Below the pieces are notes generated by a model that saw only the letters and a list, made by a program, of their open reading frames with translations, made no database searches and had not been told where the DNA came from. Source: an uncultured Lachnospiraceae bacterium (GTDB lineage Bacteria; Bacillota; Clostridia; Lachnospirales; Lachnospiraceae). From it: a stretch of 64,000 bases of DNA. Positions 26,715 through 34,912 of this stretch are shown here, in pieces. How positions within the stretch are numbered: the stretch's first letter is position 1; every line of letters starts with the position of its first letter. Both the position numbers and the translations under genes were made by a program. The DNA is taken from positions 1-64,000 of the forward strand of contig CAKRMH010000001.1 in NCBI GenBank assembly GCA_934364805.1, in the 5' to 3' direction.

Positions 26715-27659
26715 GTGATTGAAATTAACAATCTTGTTAAAAAATACGGTGATCATGTAGCAGTTGATAATCTGAGCCTGACTGTAGAGCCGGGCCGGAT
26801 TTATGGCTTCTTGGGACCAAATGGTGCGGGAAAATCAACTACCATGAATATCATTACCGGATACCTTGGTGCAACAAGCGGGGAAGTCAAAATCAATGGA
26901 TACGATATATTTGCCCAGCCGGAGGAGGCAAAGAAATGTGTCGGATATCTTCCGGAACTGCCGCCATTATACATGGACATGACAGTAAAAGAGTATTTGA
27001 ATTTTGTGGCTGATCTGAAAAAACTGGAGCGCAGTCTGAGAGCCAATTATGTCAAAGAGGCCATGCAGACAACAAAAATACTCGATGTACAGGATCGTAT
27101 GATACGAAATCTGTCGAAAGGATATCGGCAGAGAGTTGGATTTGCCCAGGCGATCCTGGGGTATCCGGAAGTGATCATTCTGGATGAGCCTACAGTAGGA
27201 CTTGACCCGAAGCAGATTATCGAGATCCGTGATCTGATCAAAGAACTCGGGAAAAAACATACGATCATTCTGAGCTCACATATTTTAAGTGAGATCAGTG
27301 CGGTGTGTGATCATGTATTTATTATTTCAAAAGGAAAACTGGTGGCAAGTGATTCTACTGAGAATCTGGTGAACCTGATGTCAGGAGCCCAGGAAATTGA
27401 ACTTACGGTCAAGGGAGAGACAGAGAGGGCAAAGCAGCTGTTAAAAGAAATCCCACAGGCTGTCAAAGTGGAGGAAAAGACGTCGCAGGAGCCACAGACG
27501 AGTGCGTTCCTTATTACAGCAGAAAAGAACTGCGATATCAGGGAGGATATCTTCCATCAGTTTGCAAATAATGGAATGCCGATCCTGCAGATGCAGGCTG
27601 TTGTAAAATCTCTCGAAGATGTATTCCTTGAACTGACACAGGAAGGAGGACAGAAATAA
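26715..27659 (+). CDS. ABC transporter ATP-binding protein (GldA/CcmA-like)
   Basis: A 314-residue exporter-type ATPase: Walker A GPNGAGKSTT, Q-loop YLPELPPLY, signature LSKGYRQRV, Walker B VIILDEPTVGLD, and the H-loop LSSHIL. The C-terminal 85 residues form the regulatory extension common in this group. The start is GTG, supported by AAAGGAGGAAA upstream. Its stop overlaps the next gene by one base (TAATG), so it works with the permease that follows. By analogy with GldA it would energise a GldFG-type membrane complex; the cargo is unknown. Confidence 0.9.
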   Translation: MIEINNLVKKYGDHVAVDNLSLTVEPGRIYGFLGPNGAGKSTTMNIITGYLGATSGEVKINGYDIFAQPEEAKKCVGYLPELPPLYMDMTVKEYLNFVADLKKLERSLRANYVKEAMQTTKILDVQDRMIRNLSKGYRQRVGFAQAILGYPEVIILDEPTVGLDPKQIIEIRDLIKELGKKHTIILSSHILSEISAVCDHVFIISKGKLVASDSTENLVNLMSGAQEIELTVKGETERAKQLLKEIPQAVKVEEKTSQEPQTSAFLITAEKNCDIREDIFHQFANNGMPILQMQAVVKSLEDVFLELTQEGGQK

Positions 27660-29794
27660 TGCTTGCAATTTTTAAACGTGAATTTAAATCTTATTTCCAG
27701 AATGTGATTGGATGGTTATTTGTAGCAGCTGTCCTTGCAGTGTTTGGACTTTATTTTTATGTATATAATCTTACGAATGGCTATCCGTATCTGTCATACA
27801 GTCTGTCATCCATTGCATTTATCATGGTGATTGCAGTTCCGATCCTGACCATGAGATGTTTTTCGGAAGACCGGAAAAATAAAGTGGATCAGCTGGTACT
27901 GACAGCCCCGGTTTCGGTAGGAAAAATTGTTATGGGCAAGTTTTTTGCAATGGCAGCCGTATTTACAATCGATGTAGCCGCCATTTGTCTTGCTCCACTT
28001 GTTTTATCACGATTTGGTACAGTTCCATTCGGGGAATGTTATATCTCAATTCTTGGATTCTGGCTGTTTGGCTGTGCGATGATCGCAATCGGTATGTTTC
28101 TGTCATCGATTACGGAAAGCCAGGTGATAGCGGCCGTTATTTCCTTTGCGGTGCTTTTTGTCGGATACATGATGAAATCGATTGAGGGACTGGTTTCATC
28201 AAGCGGAAATATGGTTACAAAAATCATGAGTGCATTTGATCTGTATTCGCCGTTTGATGGATTTAACAGTGGCTGTTTAAATCTGACAGGAGTGGCATAT
28301 TACCTGACGGTCATTCTTCTTTTGTCATTTTTGACAACACAATCGATTCAGAAGAGAAGATGGAGTATTAGTTCCAAAAAGATCTCAACGGGTGTGTTTT
28401 CTGCTGGACTTGTAGTGATCGCAATTGTGGTTTCGGTTGTGTTTAATATGTTTGTGAATACATTACCATCCTCTGTCACATCACTGGATTTTTCGTATGC
28501 CAAATTATATGCATTGACAGACGATACCAAAGATTTTATGAAATCACTGGATCAGGATGTTACGATTTATGTGCTGAGCAAAGAATCTTCCAAAGATGAT
28601 CAGCTGGATGAAACTCTGACCAGATATGAGGATCTTTCCAGACATGTAACGGTAAAATATATTAATCCTTCTACCAATCCATATTTTTACAAGGATTATA
28701 CCGATAAGGCACCAACCACAAACAGCCTGATCGTGGCCGGCACAGACCGTTCAAGAGTGGTTGATTTTAATGATATTTATGATTATCAGACGAGTATGGA
28801 TTATTCTACATATTCCTATAATCAGGAATTAAAAGGATATGATGCAGAGGGCCAGATTACCAGCGCAATCGAGTATGTAACAATGAGTGCGGATCAGCTT
28901 CCGGTTGTATATCAGATTACCGGACATGGGGAAACAGAGCTTTCCAGTGCTTTTACTTCCGCATTGGAAAAAGCAAACATTACGCTGGACAGTCTTGAAC
29001 TTTTGAAACAGGATGCTGTGCCATCGGATGCTCAGGCAATTATCATCAATGCGCCAACTTCAGATTTTAATGCAGATGATGCACAAAAGGTGATCGATTA
29101 TCTGCAGAATGGTGGAAAGGCAATGATTGCCGGCAATTACGGATATCAGGATCTTACCAACTTTAATTCGATCCTGGCAGCGTACAATGTAAGCTTTGTA
29201 GACGGTGTAGTCGGAGAGAATGATTCGAACTATTACTATAACAATAATCCGTTTTATCTGCTTCCAAAGGTTGATTCATCTGACTATACGTCAAGCGTGG
29301 CAAACAGCTATATTTTTGCGCCTGTAAGTGAGGGAATCAGTTATCCGGACAGCACGGATGATGTCACATATACACCATTACTTGAAACAACGGATTCTGC
29401 AGTGTCAAAGACTTCGACGGATGAAATCACAACCGCTGCATTTGAGGATGGAGATGTGCAGGGACCATTTGCGGTTGCACTTGCAATTGAGCAGACGGTA
29501 GATGACGACAAACAGACACAGATTGCAGTGCTTGGAAGTGCTTTATTCTTAAGCGATGAATGTGATCAGGTGGTATCTGGAAACAACTCGGCAATGTTTA
29601 CCGGCATGATCTCCAATATGGTAGGGGATACCGAACTGAAAGCAGGAGTAATTCCTGAAAAAGAATATACTCTGAGCAATCTGACAGTAGCAACACTGTC
29701 TGCAGTTGCGCTTGGACTTTGCATTGCGATCTTTATCCCGATCATCCTGATTGTTTGTGGCATTGTAATCTGGGCAGTAAGGAGAAAGAAATAA
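27659..29794 (+). CDS. GldF-GldG-like fused ABC permease with large extracytoplasmic domain
   Basis: A 711-residue fusion. Residues 1 to about 240 are an ABC-2 type permease with six membrane segments (start MLAIFKREFKSYFQNVIGWL). A further membrane segment near residues 245-265 is followed by about 400 residues of extracytoplasmic sequence of the GldG/ABC_transp_aux kind, and by a last membrane segment (about 680-706) with a short basic tail. In gliding Bacteroidetes GldF and GldG are usually separate; here they are one chain. The gene overlaps both neighbours by one base, so the three products are made together. Confidence 0.82.
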   Translation: MLAIFKREFKSYFQNVIGWLFVAAVLAVFGLYFYVYNLTNGYPYLSYSLSSIAFIMVIAVPILTMRCFSEDRKNKVDQLVLTAPVSVGKIVMGKFFAMAAVFTIDVAAICLAPLVLSRFGTVPFGECYISILGFWLFGCAMIAIGMFLSSITESQVIAAVISFAVLFVGYMMKSIEGLVSSSGNMVTKIMSAFDLYSPFDGFNSGCLNLTGVAYYLTVILLLSFLTTQSIQKRRWSISSKKISTGVFSAGLVVIAIVVSVVFNMFVNTLPSSVTSLDFSYAKLYALTDDTKDFMKSLDQDVTIYVLSKESSKDDQLDETLTRYEDLSRHVTVKYINPSTNPYFYKDYTDKAPTTNSLIVAGTDRSRVVDFNDIYDYQTSMDYSTYSYNQELKGYDAEGQITSAIEYVTMSADQLPVVYQITGHGETELSSAFTSALEKANITLDSLELLKQDAVPSDAQAIIINAPTSDFNADDAQKVIDYLQNGGKAMIAGNYGYQDLTNFNSILAAYNVSFVDGVVGENDSNYYYNNNPFYLLPKVDSSDYTSSVANSYIFAPVSEGISYPDSTDDVTYTPLLETTDSAVSKTSTDEITTAAFEDGDVQGPFAVALAIEQTVDDDKQTQIAVLGSALFLSDECDQVVSGNNSAMFTGMISNMVGDTELKAGVIPEKEYTLSNLTVATLSAVALGLCIAIFIPIILIVCGIVIWAVRRKK

Positions 29795-30390
29795 TGAAAA
29801 GACAGAAAAAACAGTTTATCGTTCTTCTGATATTGCTTGTTGTATGCGTCGCAGCGTATATAGGTGTGACGATGAATAACAAAAAGACGAAACAGGAAGA
29901 GGAAGCAAGTGAAGAGGCTGCAAAGGTTTATATCACAGATTTTGACAAAGACGATGTGACGGCGTTTTCCTATGTACTGAATGGAACGACACTTGCATTC
30001 CATAAAGATGGAGATAATTGGCTGTATGATGGAGATTCATCGGTTGATATTGATGAAGACAGTGTAAGCGATCTGTTGTCACAGGCTTCGAAAATGACGG
30101 CTGCAGAACAACTGGATGAAGTGGGTGATCTGTCTGATTATGGCCTGGATGCTCCGGCCAATACAATTACAATTGAAACAAAAGACGATAAGATCACGCT
30201 TTTGGTTGGAAATTGCAATGATATGCTTTCCGAATATTATATGAAAGAAGAAGGAAGCGATGCCGTCTACCTTGTGGATTCGACAATAGCAAAGCTTTTC
30301 CAGAAGACTGTTGAGTCGCTTACTGCTGCAGAAGATACAGAGAGCACAGAAGCGGCAGAACCGGAAGCAACGGAAGAAAATGCAGACTGA
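29794..30390 (+). CDS. DUF4340-family membrane-anchored partner of the Gld-like exporter
   Basis: A 198-residue protein with a basic N-terminus, one membrane segment (about residues 8-25) and an extracytoplasmic domain with DUF4340 features (DVTAFSYVLNGTTLAF, SDYGLDAPANTITI). The C-terminus is very acidic and Glu/Ala/Thr-rich. The ATG at 29794 overlaps the previous stop and is preceded by AAGGAG. DUF4340 proteins commonly follow GldFG-like permeases, which supports a joint complex; the biochemical role is unknown. Confidence 0.75.
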   Translation: MKRQKKQFIVLLILLVVCVAAYIGVTMNNKKTKQEEEASEEAAKVYITDFDKDDVTAFSYVLNGTTLAFHKDGDNWLYDGDSSVDIDEDSVSDLLSQASKMTAAEQLDEVGDLSDYGLDAPANTITIETKDDKITLLVGNCNDMLSEYYMKEEGSDAVYLVDSTIAKLFQKTVESLTAAEDTESTEAAEPEATEENAD

Positions 30391-30396
30391 CATAAA

Positions 30397-30430
30397 AAAA
30401 CGGTTATGGGATAAAACCCATAGCCGTTTT
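30397..30430. terminator. Bidirectional terminator between the Gld-like operon and the minus-strand membrane gene
   Basis: A 14-bp stem (30397-30410 with 30417-30430, one G-U) with A residues before and T residues after, so it can work in both directions between the convergent genes. Confidence 0.85.
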
Positions 30431-30443
30431 ACTGATCCGTATG

Positions 30444-30662
30444 TTACTTCTCTGAGGACTTATCATCTTTTTTTGAAACCAGTTTATAGATGAAAGTGTA
30501 TGCCCAGATCAGAACCGGAATCACGATCGTTGCAAAGACAGAAGCAGCGAACATGTTCATGGACTGGCTGTTATCGGTGATTGCGCATACCAGAGTGGTG
30601 ACATAAAGCCCGACGAGCAGCACGATACCGACGATCGCCATAACCTGTTTTACTTTTTTCAT
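30444..30662 (-). CDS. Small two-helix membrane protein of unknown function
   Basis: 72 residues with two hydrophobic segments (about 7-28 and 38-61), a basic N-terminus and a Lys/Asp/Ser/Glu-rich C-terminus. It is not recognised. An AGAAAGGA ribosome-binding site precedes the start, and it shares a terminator with the convergent exporter operon, both supporting a real gene. It is divergent from the SEC-C gene. Confidence 0.65.
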   Translation of the reverse strand: MKKVKQVMAIVGIVLLVGLYVTTLVCAITDNSQSMNMFAASVFATIVIPVLIWAYTFIYKLVSKKDDKSSEK

Positions 30663-30700
30663 GGAAAGATCCTTTCTGTTGTGGATATGTTAAAAATACT

Positions 30701-30729
30701 TTGAAATATAGTTTGTTTTTTGGTATAAT
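30701..30729 (+). promoter_or_regulatory. Sigma-A-type promoter for the SEC-C gene
   Basis: TTGAAA (30701-30706) and perfect TATAAT (30724-30729) with 17-base spacing. Confidence 0.75.
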
Positions 30730-30789
30730 AACACATGCGTGTAATATTCGCAAGAAATCAATAGCAAAAACGATAAAGGTGGTATAGAA

Positions 30790-31290
30790 ATGGCTTTATT
30801 ACAGGAATGGCAGAAAATTGCCTATAACGAAAAAGCAAATAAAGGAGAGCTTCAGAGATTCTGGCAGAGATATTTCCTTTTAGAAAAAGGAGTATATGAG
30901 AAATTATTGACAAATCCTGATGAAGTTGTTGAGGGAACCGTGAAAGAATTAGCCGAGAAATATAATCTTTCTGTTCTTGAGATGGCAGGATTCTTAGACG
31001 GAATCAATGAAAGCCTTGTGACTCCGAACCCAATCGATACGATGGAGGAGGACACAACAGTAAGCCTTGCATTCGATAAAGAGAAATTATACAAGAACAT
31101 GGTTGATGCAAAAGCAGACTGGTTATATGAACTGCCAATGTGGAATGATATCTTCGATAAAGAGACAAAGAGAAGACTGTATCTGGAACAGAAGAAATCA
31201 GGAACTGTTGTTGTTGGCAAGAAAGTAGGACGTAATGATCCATGCCCATGCGGATCTGGCAAGAAATATAAATATTGCTGCGGAAGATAA
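30790..31290 (+). CDS. SEC-C metal-binding motif protein
   Basis: A 166-residue protein ending in the SEC-C zinc motif (NDPCPCGSGKKYKYCCGR, a CxC-x8-CC pattern) found at the tail of SecA, where it binds zinc, SecB and ribosomes. The first 140 residues are helical and unlike SecA. Stand-alone SEC-C proteins are widespread in clostridia and are not understood; the motif suggests interaction with ribosomes or nascent chains. It has its own strong promoter and lies upstream of thrS but is separated from it by the thrS promoter. Confidence 0.82.
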   Translation: MALLQEWQKIAYNEKANKGELQRFWQRYFLLEKGVYEKLLTNPDEVVEGTVKELAEKYNLSVLEMAGFLDGINESLVTPNPIDTMEEDTTVSLAFDKEKLYKNMVDAKADWLYELPMWNDIFDKETKRRLYLEQKKSGTVVVGKKVGRNDPCPCGSGKKYKYCCGR

Positions 31291-31297
31291 TTTCTGT

Positions 31298-31326
31298 TTG
31301 ACATCTATGGATATTGGGTATACAAT
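31298..31326 (+). promoter_or_regulatory. Sigma-A-type promoter of the thrS leader
   Basis: Perfect TTGACA (31298-31303), 17 bases, TACAAT (31321-31326). The start falls near 31333, giving a leader of about 300 bases. Confidence 0.85.
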
Positions 31327-31332
31327 ACGTTC

Positions 31333-31603
31333 AGATATCGAGATACAGACATTGTGAATACGTAGATGAGACGAGTAGAATACTTACAATGTTTCAGAGA
31401 GAGATGCATATGGTGGAAGCATCTTAACGGACAAGTATTTGAAGACCAGCTCTGAGTGACCCCAATCCGGTCCGGTGACTCCGTTATCGTCGGAATGAGA
31501 TTTTCTTCATGAATACATACAGGTGGAGAAGATGAAACAGGGTGGAACCGCGATATAGCTTAATCGTCCCTGACACATAGAAATATGTGTCAGGGACTTT
31601 TTT
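31333..31603 (+). ncRNA. T-box riboswitch (threonyl-tRNA sensing)
   Basis: The leader holds the T-box sequence GGGTGGAACCGCG (31540-31552), whose TGGA pairs with the acceptor end of uncharged tRNA. Stem I is visible as GAATACTT (31378-31385) pairing with AAGTATTT (31433-31440), with the AGTA motif on the 5' side and the specifier ACC (threonine), followed by A, at 31445-31447. The terminator is a perfect 14-bp stem (31566-31579 with 31584-31597) with a GAAA loop and six T residues. Uncharged tRNA-Thr would favour the antiterminator and allow thrS transcription. Confidence 0.95.
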
Positions 31604-31630
31604 AATATTATAAAAAGGAGACTGATAAGT

Positions 31631-33598
31631 ATGAAAATCACATTAAAAGATGGCTCTGTAAAAGAGTACAGTGAAGCAAAATCTGTATATGAAATTGCCG
31701 CAGATATCAGTGAGGGACTTGCACGTGTTGCATGTGCGGGAGAAATTGATGGCAAAGTGGTAGATCTTCGAACTATCATTGATGCTGACTGCGCACTTAA
31801 TATAGTAACAGCAAACGATCCGGAAGGATTACAGGTAATCCGTCACACCGCATCCCATATCATGGCACAGGCTGTAAAACGCCTTTTCCCAGATGCAAAG
31901 ATCGCAATCGGACCTGCAATTGAAGACGGATTTTATTATGATTTTGATTCACAGCCATTCTCAAGAGAAGATCTGGACAATATTGAGGCTGAGATGAAGA
32001 AGATTATCAAAGAAGGCCATGAGATCACCAGATTTACACTTCCAAGAGAAGAGGCAATCGCATTCATGAAGGAAAAAGAAGAGCCTTACAAAGTAGAACT
32101 GATCGAGGATCTTCCGGAAGATGCAGAAATCTCCTTCTATGATCAGGGTGGATTCGTAGATCTGTGTGCAGGTCCTCATCTTATGAGCACAAAAGGTGTA
32201 AAGGCATATAAACTGATTTCTTCTTCTATGGCATACTGGAGAGGTGATTCGGAAAAAGCACGCCTTCACAGAATTTATGGTACTGCATTTAACAAGAAAG
32301 ACGAATTAAAAGAACATCTTGCAAAACTGGAAGATGCAAAAATGAGAGATCATAACCGTCTTGGACGTGAAATGGGATTGTTTACAACCGTTGATGTAAT
32401 CGGACAGGGACTTCCGCTTTTTACACCAAAGGGAACAAAGATGATTATGAAACTTCAGAGATGGATTGAGGATCTGGAAGATAATGAGTGGGGATATCGT
32501 CGTACAAGAACACCGCTCATGGCCAAATCAGATCTTTATAAAATTTCCGGACACTGGGATCATTATAAAGATGGCATGTTTGTTCTGGGTGATGAAGAGA
32601 AGGACAAAGAAGTGTTTGCACTTCGTCCGATGACATGCCCATTCCAGTATTATGTATACAAGAATGAACAGCATTCCTATCGCGATCTTCCATATCGTAT
32701 GAGTGAGACATCAACACTATTCCGTTCTGAGGATTCCGGCGAGATGCATGGTCTGACACGTGTACGTCAGTTTACGATCACAGAGGCGCATAACGTTATC
32801 CGCCCGGATCAGGCTGAAGAAGAATTAAAGAGCTGCTTTGACCTTGCAATGTATGTATTAAAAACATTAGGTCTTGAAGATGATGTCACATTCCGCCTTT
32901 CAAAATGGGATCCAAATAATAAAAAGAAATATCTTGGCGATGACAATTACTGGGAAAGCACACAGGGAAAACTGCGTGAGATTCTCGAAGAGTCTGGAAA
33001 GCCATTTGTTGAAGCTGATGGAGAAGCTGCTTTCTATGGTCCAAAGATTGATATTCAGGCGAAGAACGTATATGGCAAAGAAGATACCATGATCACAATC
33101 CAGCTTGACTGTGCAATTGCTGAGAACTTTGATCTGTATTATATCGATCAGAACGGAGAACGTGTTCGTCCGTATATTGTACACAGAACATCTATGGGCT
33201 GCTATGAAAGAACACTTGCATGGCTGATCGAGAAATATGCAGGCAAATTCCCGACATGGTTATGTCCGGAGCAGGTAAGAGTGCTTCCAATTTCTGAAAA
33301 ATATATGGATTACGCACAGAAAGTTGCAGCAGAACTGAAAGCAAATGGTGTGGATGTAACGGTAGACAGCCGTGCTGAGAAGATCGGATATAAGATCCGT
33401 GAAGCAAGACTGGATAAACTCCCTTATATGCTTGTTGTAGGACAGCAGGAAGAAGCAGATGGTACAGTATCTGTAAGAAGCCGCTTTGCAGGTGATGAGG
33501 GTGTGAAACCTCTGTCTGAATTCATTGATCAGATCTGCAGGGAAATCCGTACAAAGGAAATCCGTAAGGAAGAAGTTCCGGCAGAAGAACAGAAATAA
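31631..33598 (+). CDS. thrS: Threonyl-tRNA synthetase
   Basis: A 655-residue class II synthetase. Domains in order: TGS (about 1-60), the editing domain with HxxxH in RHTASHIMAQA and the later CAGPH, the catalytic core with motif 2 TSTLFRSEDSGEMHGLTRVR and motif 3 GCYERTLAWLIEK, and the anticodon-binding domain (RVLPIS onwards). AAAAGGAG precedes the ATG. It is controlled by the T-box leader upstream, a clear threonine-starvation response. Confidence 0.97.
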   Translation: MKITLKDGSVKEYSEAKSVYEIAADISEGLARVACAGEIDGKVVDLRTIIDADCALNIVTANDPEGLQVIRHTASHIMAQAVKRLFPDAKIAIGPAIEDGFYYDFDSQPFSREDLDNIEAEMKKIIKEGHEITRFTLPREEAIAFMKEKEEPYKVELIEDLPEDAEISFYDQGGFVDLCAGPHLMSTKGVKAYKLISSSMAYWRGDSEKARLHRIYGTAFNKKDELKEHLAKLEDAKMRDHNRLGREMGLFTTVDVIGQGLPLFTPKGTKMIMKLQRWIEDLEDNEWGYRRTRTPLMAKSDLYKISGHWDHYKDGMFVLGDEEKDKEVFALRPMTCPFQYYVYKNEQHSYRDLPYRMSETSTLFRSEDSGEMHGLTRVRQFTITEAHNVIRPDQAEEELKSCFDLAMYVLKTLGLEDDVTFRLSKWDPNNKKKYLGDDNYWESTQGKLREILEESGKPFVEADGEAAFYGPKIDIQAKNVYGKEDTMITIQLDCAIAENFDLYYIDQNGERVRPYIVHRTSMGCYERTLAWLIEKYAGKFPTWLCPEQVRVLPISEKYMDYAQKVAAELKANGVDVTVDSRAEKIGYKIREARLDKLPYMLVVGQQEEADGTVSVRSRFAGDEGVKPLSEFIDQICREIRTKEIRKEEVPAEEQK

Positions 33599-33618
33599 TT
33601 TTTATAAAGACAGGATGA

Positions 33619-33647
33619 GGCAGGAGCAGAAACTCCTGCCTTTTTTT
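33619..33647 (+). terminator. Intrinsic terminator of thrS
   Basis: A perfect 8-bp GC-rich stem (33619-33626 with 33633-33640), 6-base loop and seven T residues. Confidence 0.9.
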
Positions 33648-33750
33648 GCAAAGGAGTTTTCACGAAAAATACCAGAATATACCTGTTTTGTGACTGCACA
33701 ATTGAACATAATAGGAATGTTACAAATTTTAAAGCAGGAGGATCATATTC

Positions 33751-34065
33751 ATGACAGTATTGGATTGTACCGTTACAAATTGTGCGTATAACAGAGACAG
33801 AAGCTGCAGAAAAGATAATATCCAGGTGGAAGGCAGTGAAGCTCATGTGACATCTGACACATGCTGTGGCAGCTTTGAGCGGAAAGGCTGTGGCTGTTCA
33901 AATGCAGATTGTGGATGCCCATCCAAGGAAACGGATGTATTTTGCAAAGCGGAAGAATGCGTGTTTAACCATTCGATGAAATGTGGAGCAGATCATATCA
34001 GCATTTCTGGTGGAAAAGCGGATACGTCTGCGGAGACAGAATGCGCAAGTTTTGACTGCAGGTAA
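33751..34065 (+). CDS. Cysteine-rich tandem DUF1540 protein
   Basis: 104 residues with 14 cysteines. Two copies of a module with spacing C-x4-C-x7-C-x19-C (residues about 6-39 and 65 to the end) flank a linker with CGCSNADCGC. The family (DUF1540) is common in spore-forming Firmicutes and is thought to bind metal, but its function is not established. AGGAGG precedes the ATG. The nearest genes are unrelated in function. Confidence 0.8.
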   Translation: MTVLDCTVTNCAYNRDRSCRKDNIQVEGSEAHVTSDTCCGSFERKGCGCSNADCGCPSKETDVFCKAEECVFNHSMKCGADHISISGGKADTSAETECASFDCR

Positions 34066-34073
34066 CTGGAAAA

Positions 34074-34100
34074 AGGTGGTACAAGGAATTTGTACCACCT
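34074..34100. terminator. Hairpin with T tract only on the minus strand
   Basis: A perfect 11-bp stem (34074-34084 with 34090-34100) and 5-base loop. On the + strand no T run follows, so it is a poor terminator for the DUF1540 gene; on the minus strand five T residues follow, as in a leftward terminator, although no minus-strand gene ends here. Confidence 0.45.
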
Positions 34101-34102
34101 AC

Positions 34103-34131
34103 TTGAAAGACAAAATGAACCGTAGTAGAAT
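34103..34131 (+). promoter_or_regulatory. Sigma-A-type promoter for the phospholipase C-like gene
   Basis: TTGAAA (34103-34108), 17 bases, TAGAAT (34126-34131). Confidence 0.55.
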
Positions 34132-34184
34132 GTAGGAGATTAGAACTATAAATTGTGCTTTTTACTCTGAAAGGAGTCATAGAA

Positions 34185-34802
34185 ATGCGTAAGAAATCAC
34201 ATGTTTCACTTGCAAGATTTATTGTTCGCAACACGGACAATGAAGAACTGAAAAACCATCGTTATTCATTTTATATCGGAAGCATTCTGCCGGATATAAA
34301 ACCATCATTTGTATATCGAAAGCACGAGATTGACGGTACATTTCCGGATCTGCAGGAACGAATGAAAAAGATGCTGGAACGGATTCCGGGAAAAGAAAAA
34401 TACACAAGAAGAGACATTTGCAGAATGGGAGAGATCAGCCACTATCTGGCAGATTATTTTACATTTCCGCATAATAAGGAATATCCGGGGAGTCTGAAGG
34501 ATCATTGTACCTATGAAGAAGAATTAAAACAGAAATTAAGAAACTATCTCAATACCCATGAGGCAGCAGAGAATCTGAGACCAAAGGAATTTTTTGCTTC
34601 TACAGAATCTTTGTTTGAGTTTATAAACAGGAGTCATCGTGAGTATCTGGATGGAAAGCATGGTGTAAAGCATGATATTGAATCGATTGTCGAAGTGAAT
34701 CATCAGGCTTTGGAAGGCTTTTTTGATCTTTTGAAAAGAAAAGAACATAAGAAACGCTATATTGACACAACGGGCAAAAATCTGCATCATGGTGCGGCAT
34801 AA
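34185..34802 (+). CDS. Zinc-dependent phospholipase C-family protein
   Basis: A 205-residue protein resembling the zinc-dependent phospholipase C / S1-P1 nuclease fold, with histidines in KKSHVSLARF and ISHYLADYFTFPHN at places typical of the metal site. It has no signal peptide, unlike secreted alpha-toxin-type enzymes, so it is probably cytoplasmic. The ATG at 34185 is preceded by AAAGGAG; an earlier in-frame TTG or ATG is not. Catalytic activity is not demonstrated by sequence alone. Confidence 0.72.
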   Translation: MRKKSHVSLARFIVRNTDNEELKNHRYSFYIGSILPDIKPSFVYRKHEIDGTFPDLQERMKKMLERIPGKEKYTRRDICRMGEISHYLADYFTFPHNKEYPGSLKDHCTYEEELKQKLRNYLNTHEAAENLRPKEFFASTESLFEFINRSHREYLDGKHGVKHDIESIVEVNHQALEGFFDLLKRKEHKKRYIDTTGKNLHHGAA

Positions 34803-34855
34803 GAGAGAAACTTTGTCGAAATATGCTGAAAAGAGACGGTGGTTTCTGATTGCTT

Positions 34856-34885
34856 TTTACCTGTCTGTGGCGTAAAATGTAGAAT
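34856..34885 (+). promoter_or_regulatory. Possible promoter for lgt
   Basis: TTTACC (34856-34861) and TAGAAT (34880-34885), spaced by 18 bases; a modest match. Confidence 0.35.
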
Positions 34886-34912
34886 GAACACAAAAGGAAA
34901 AGAGGAATTCAC

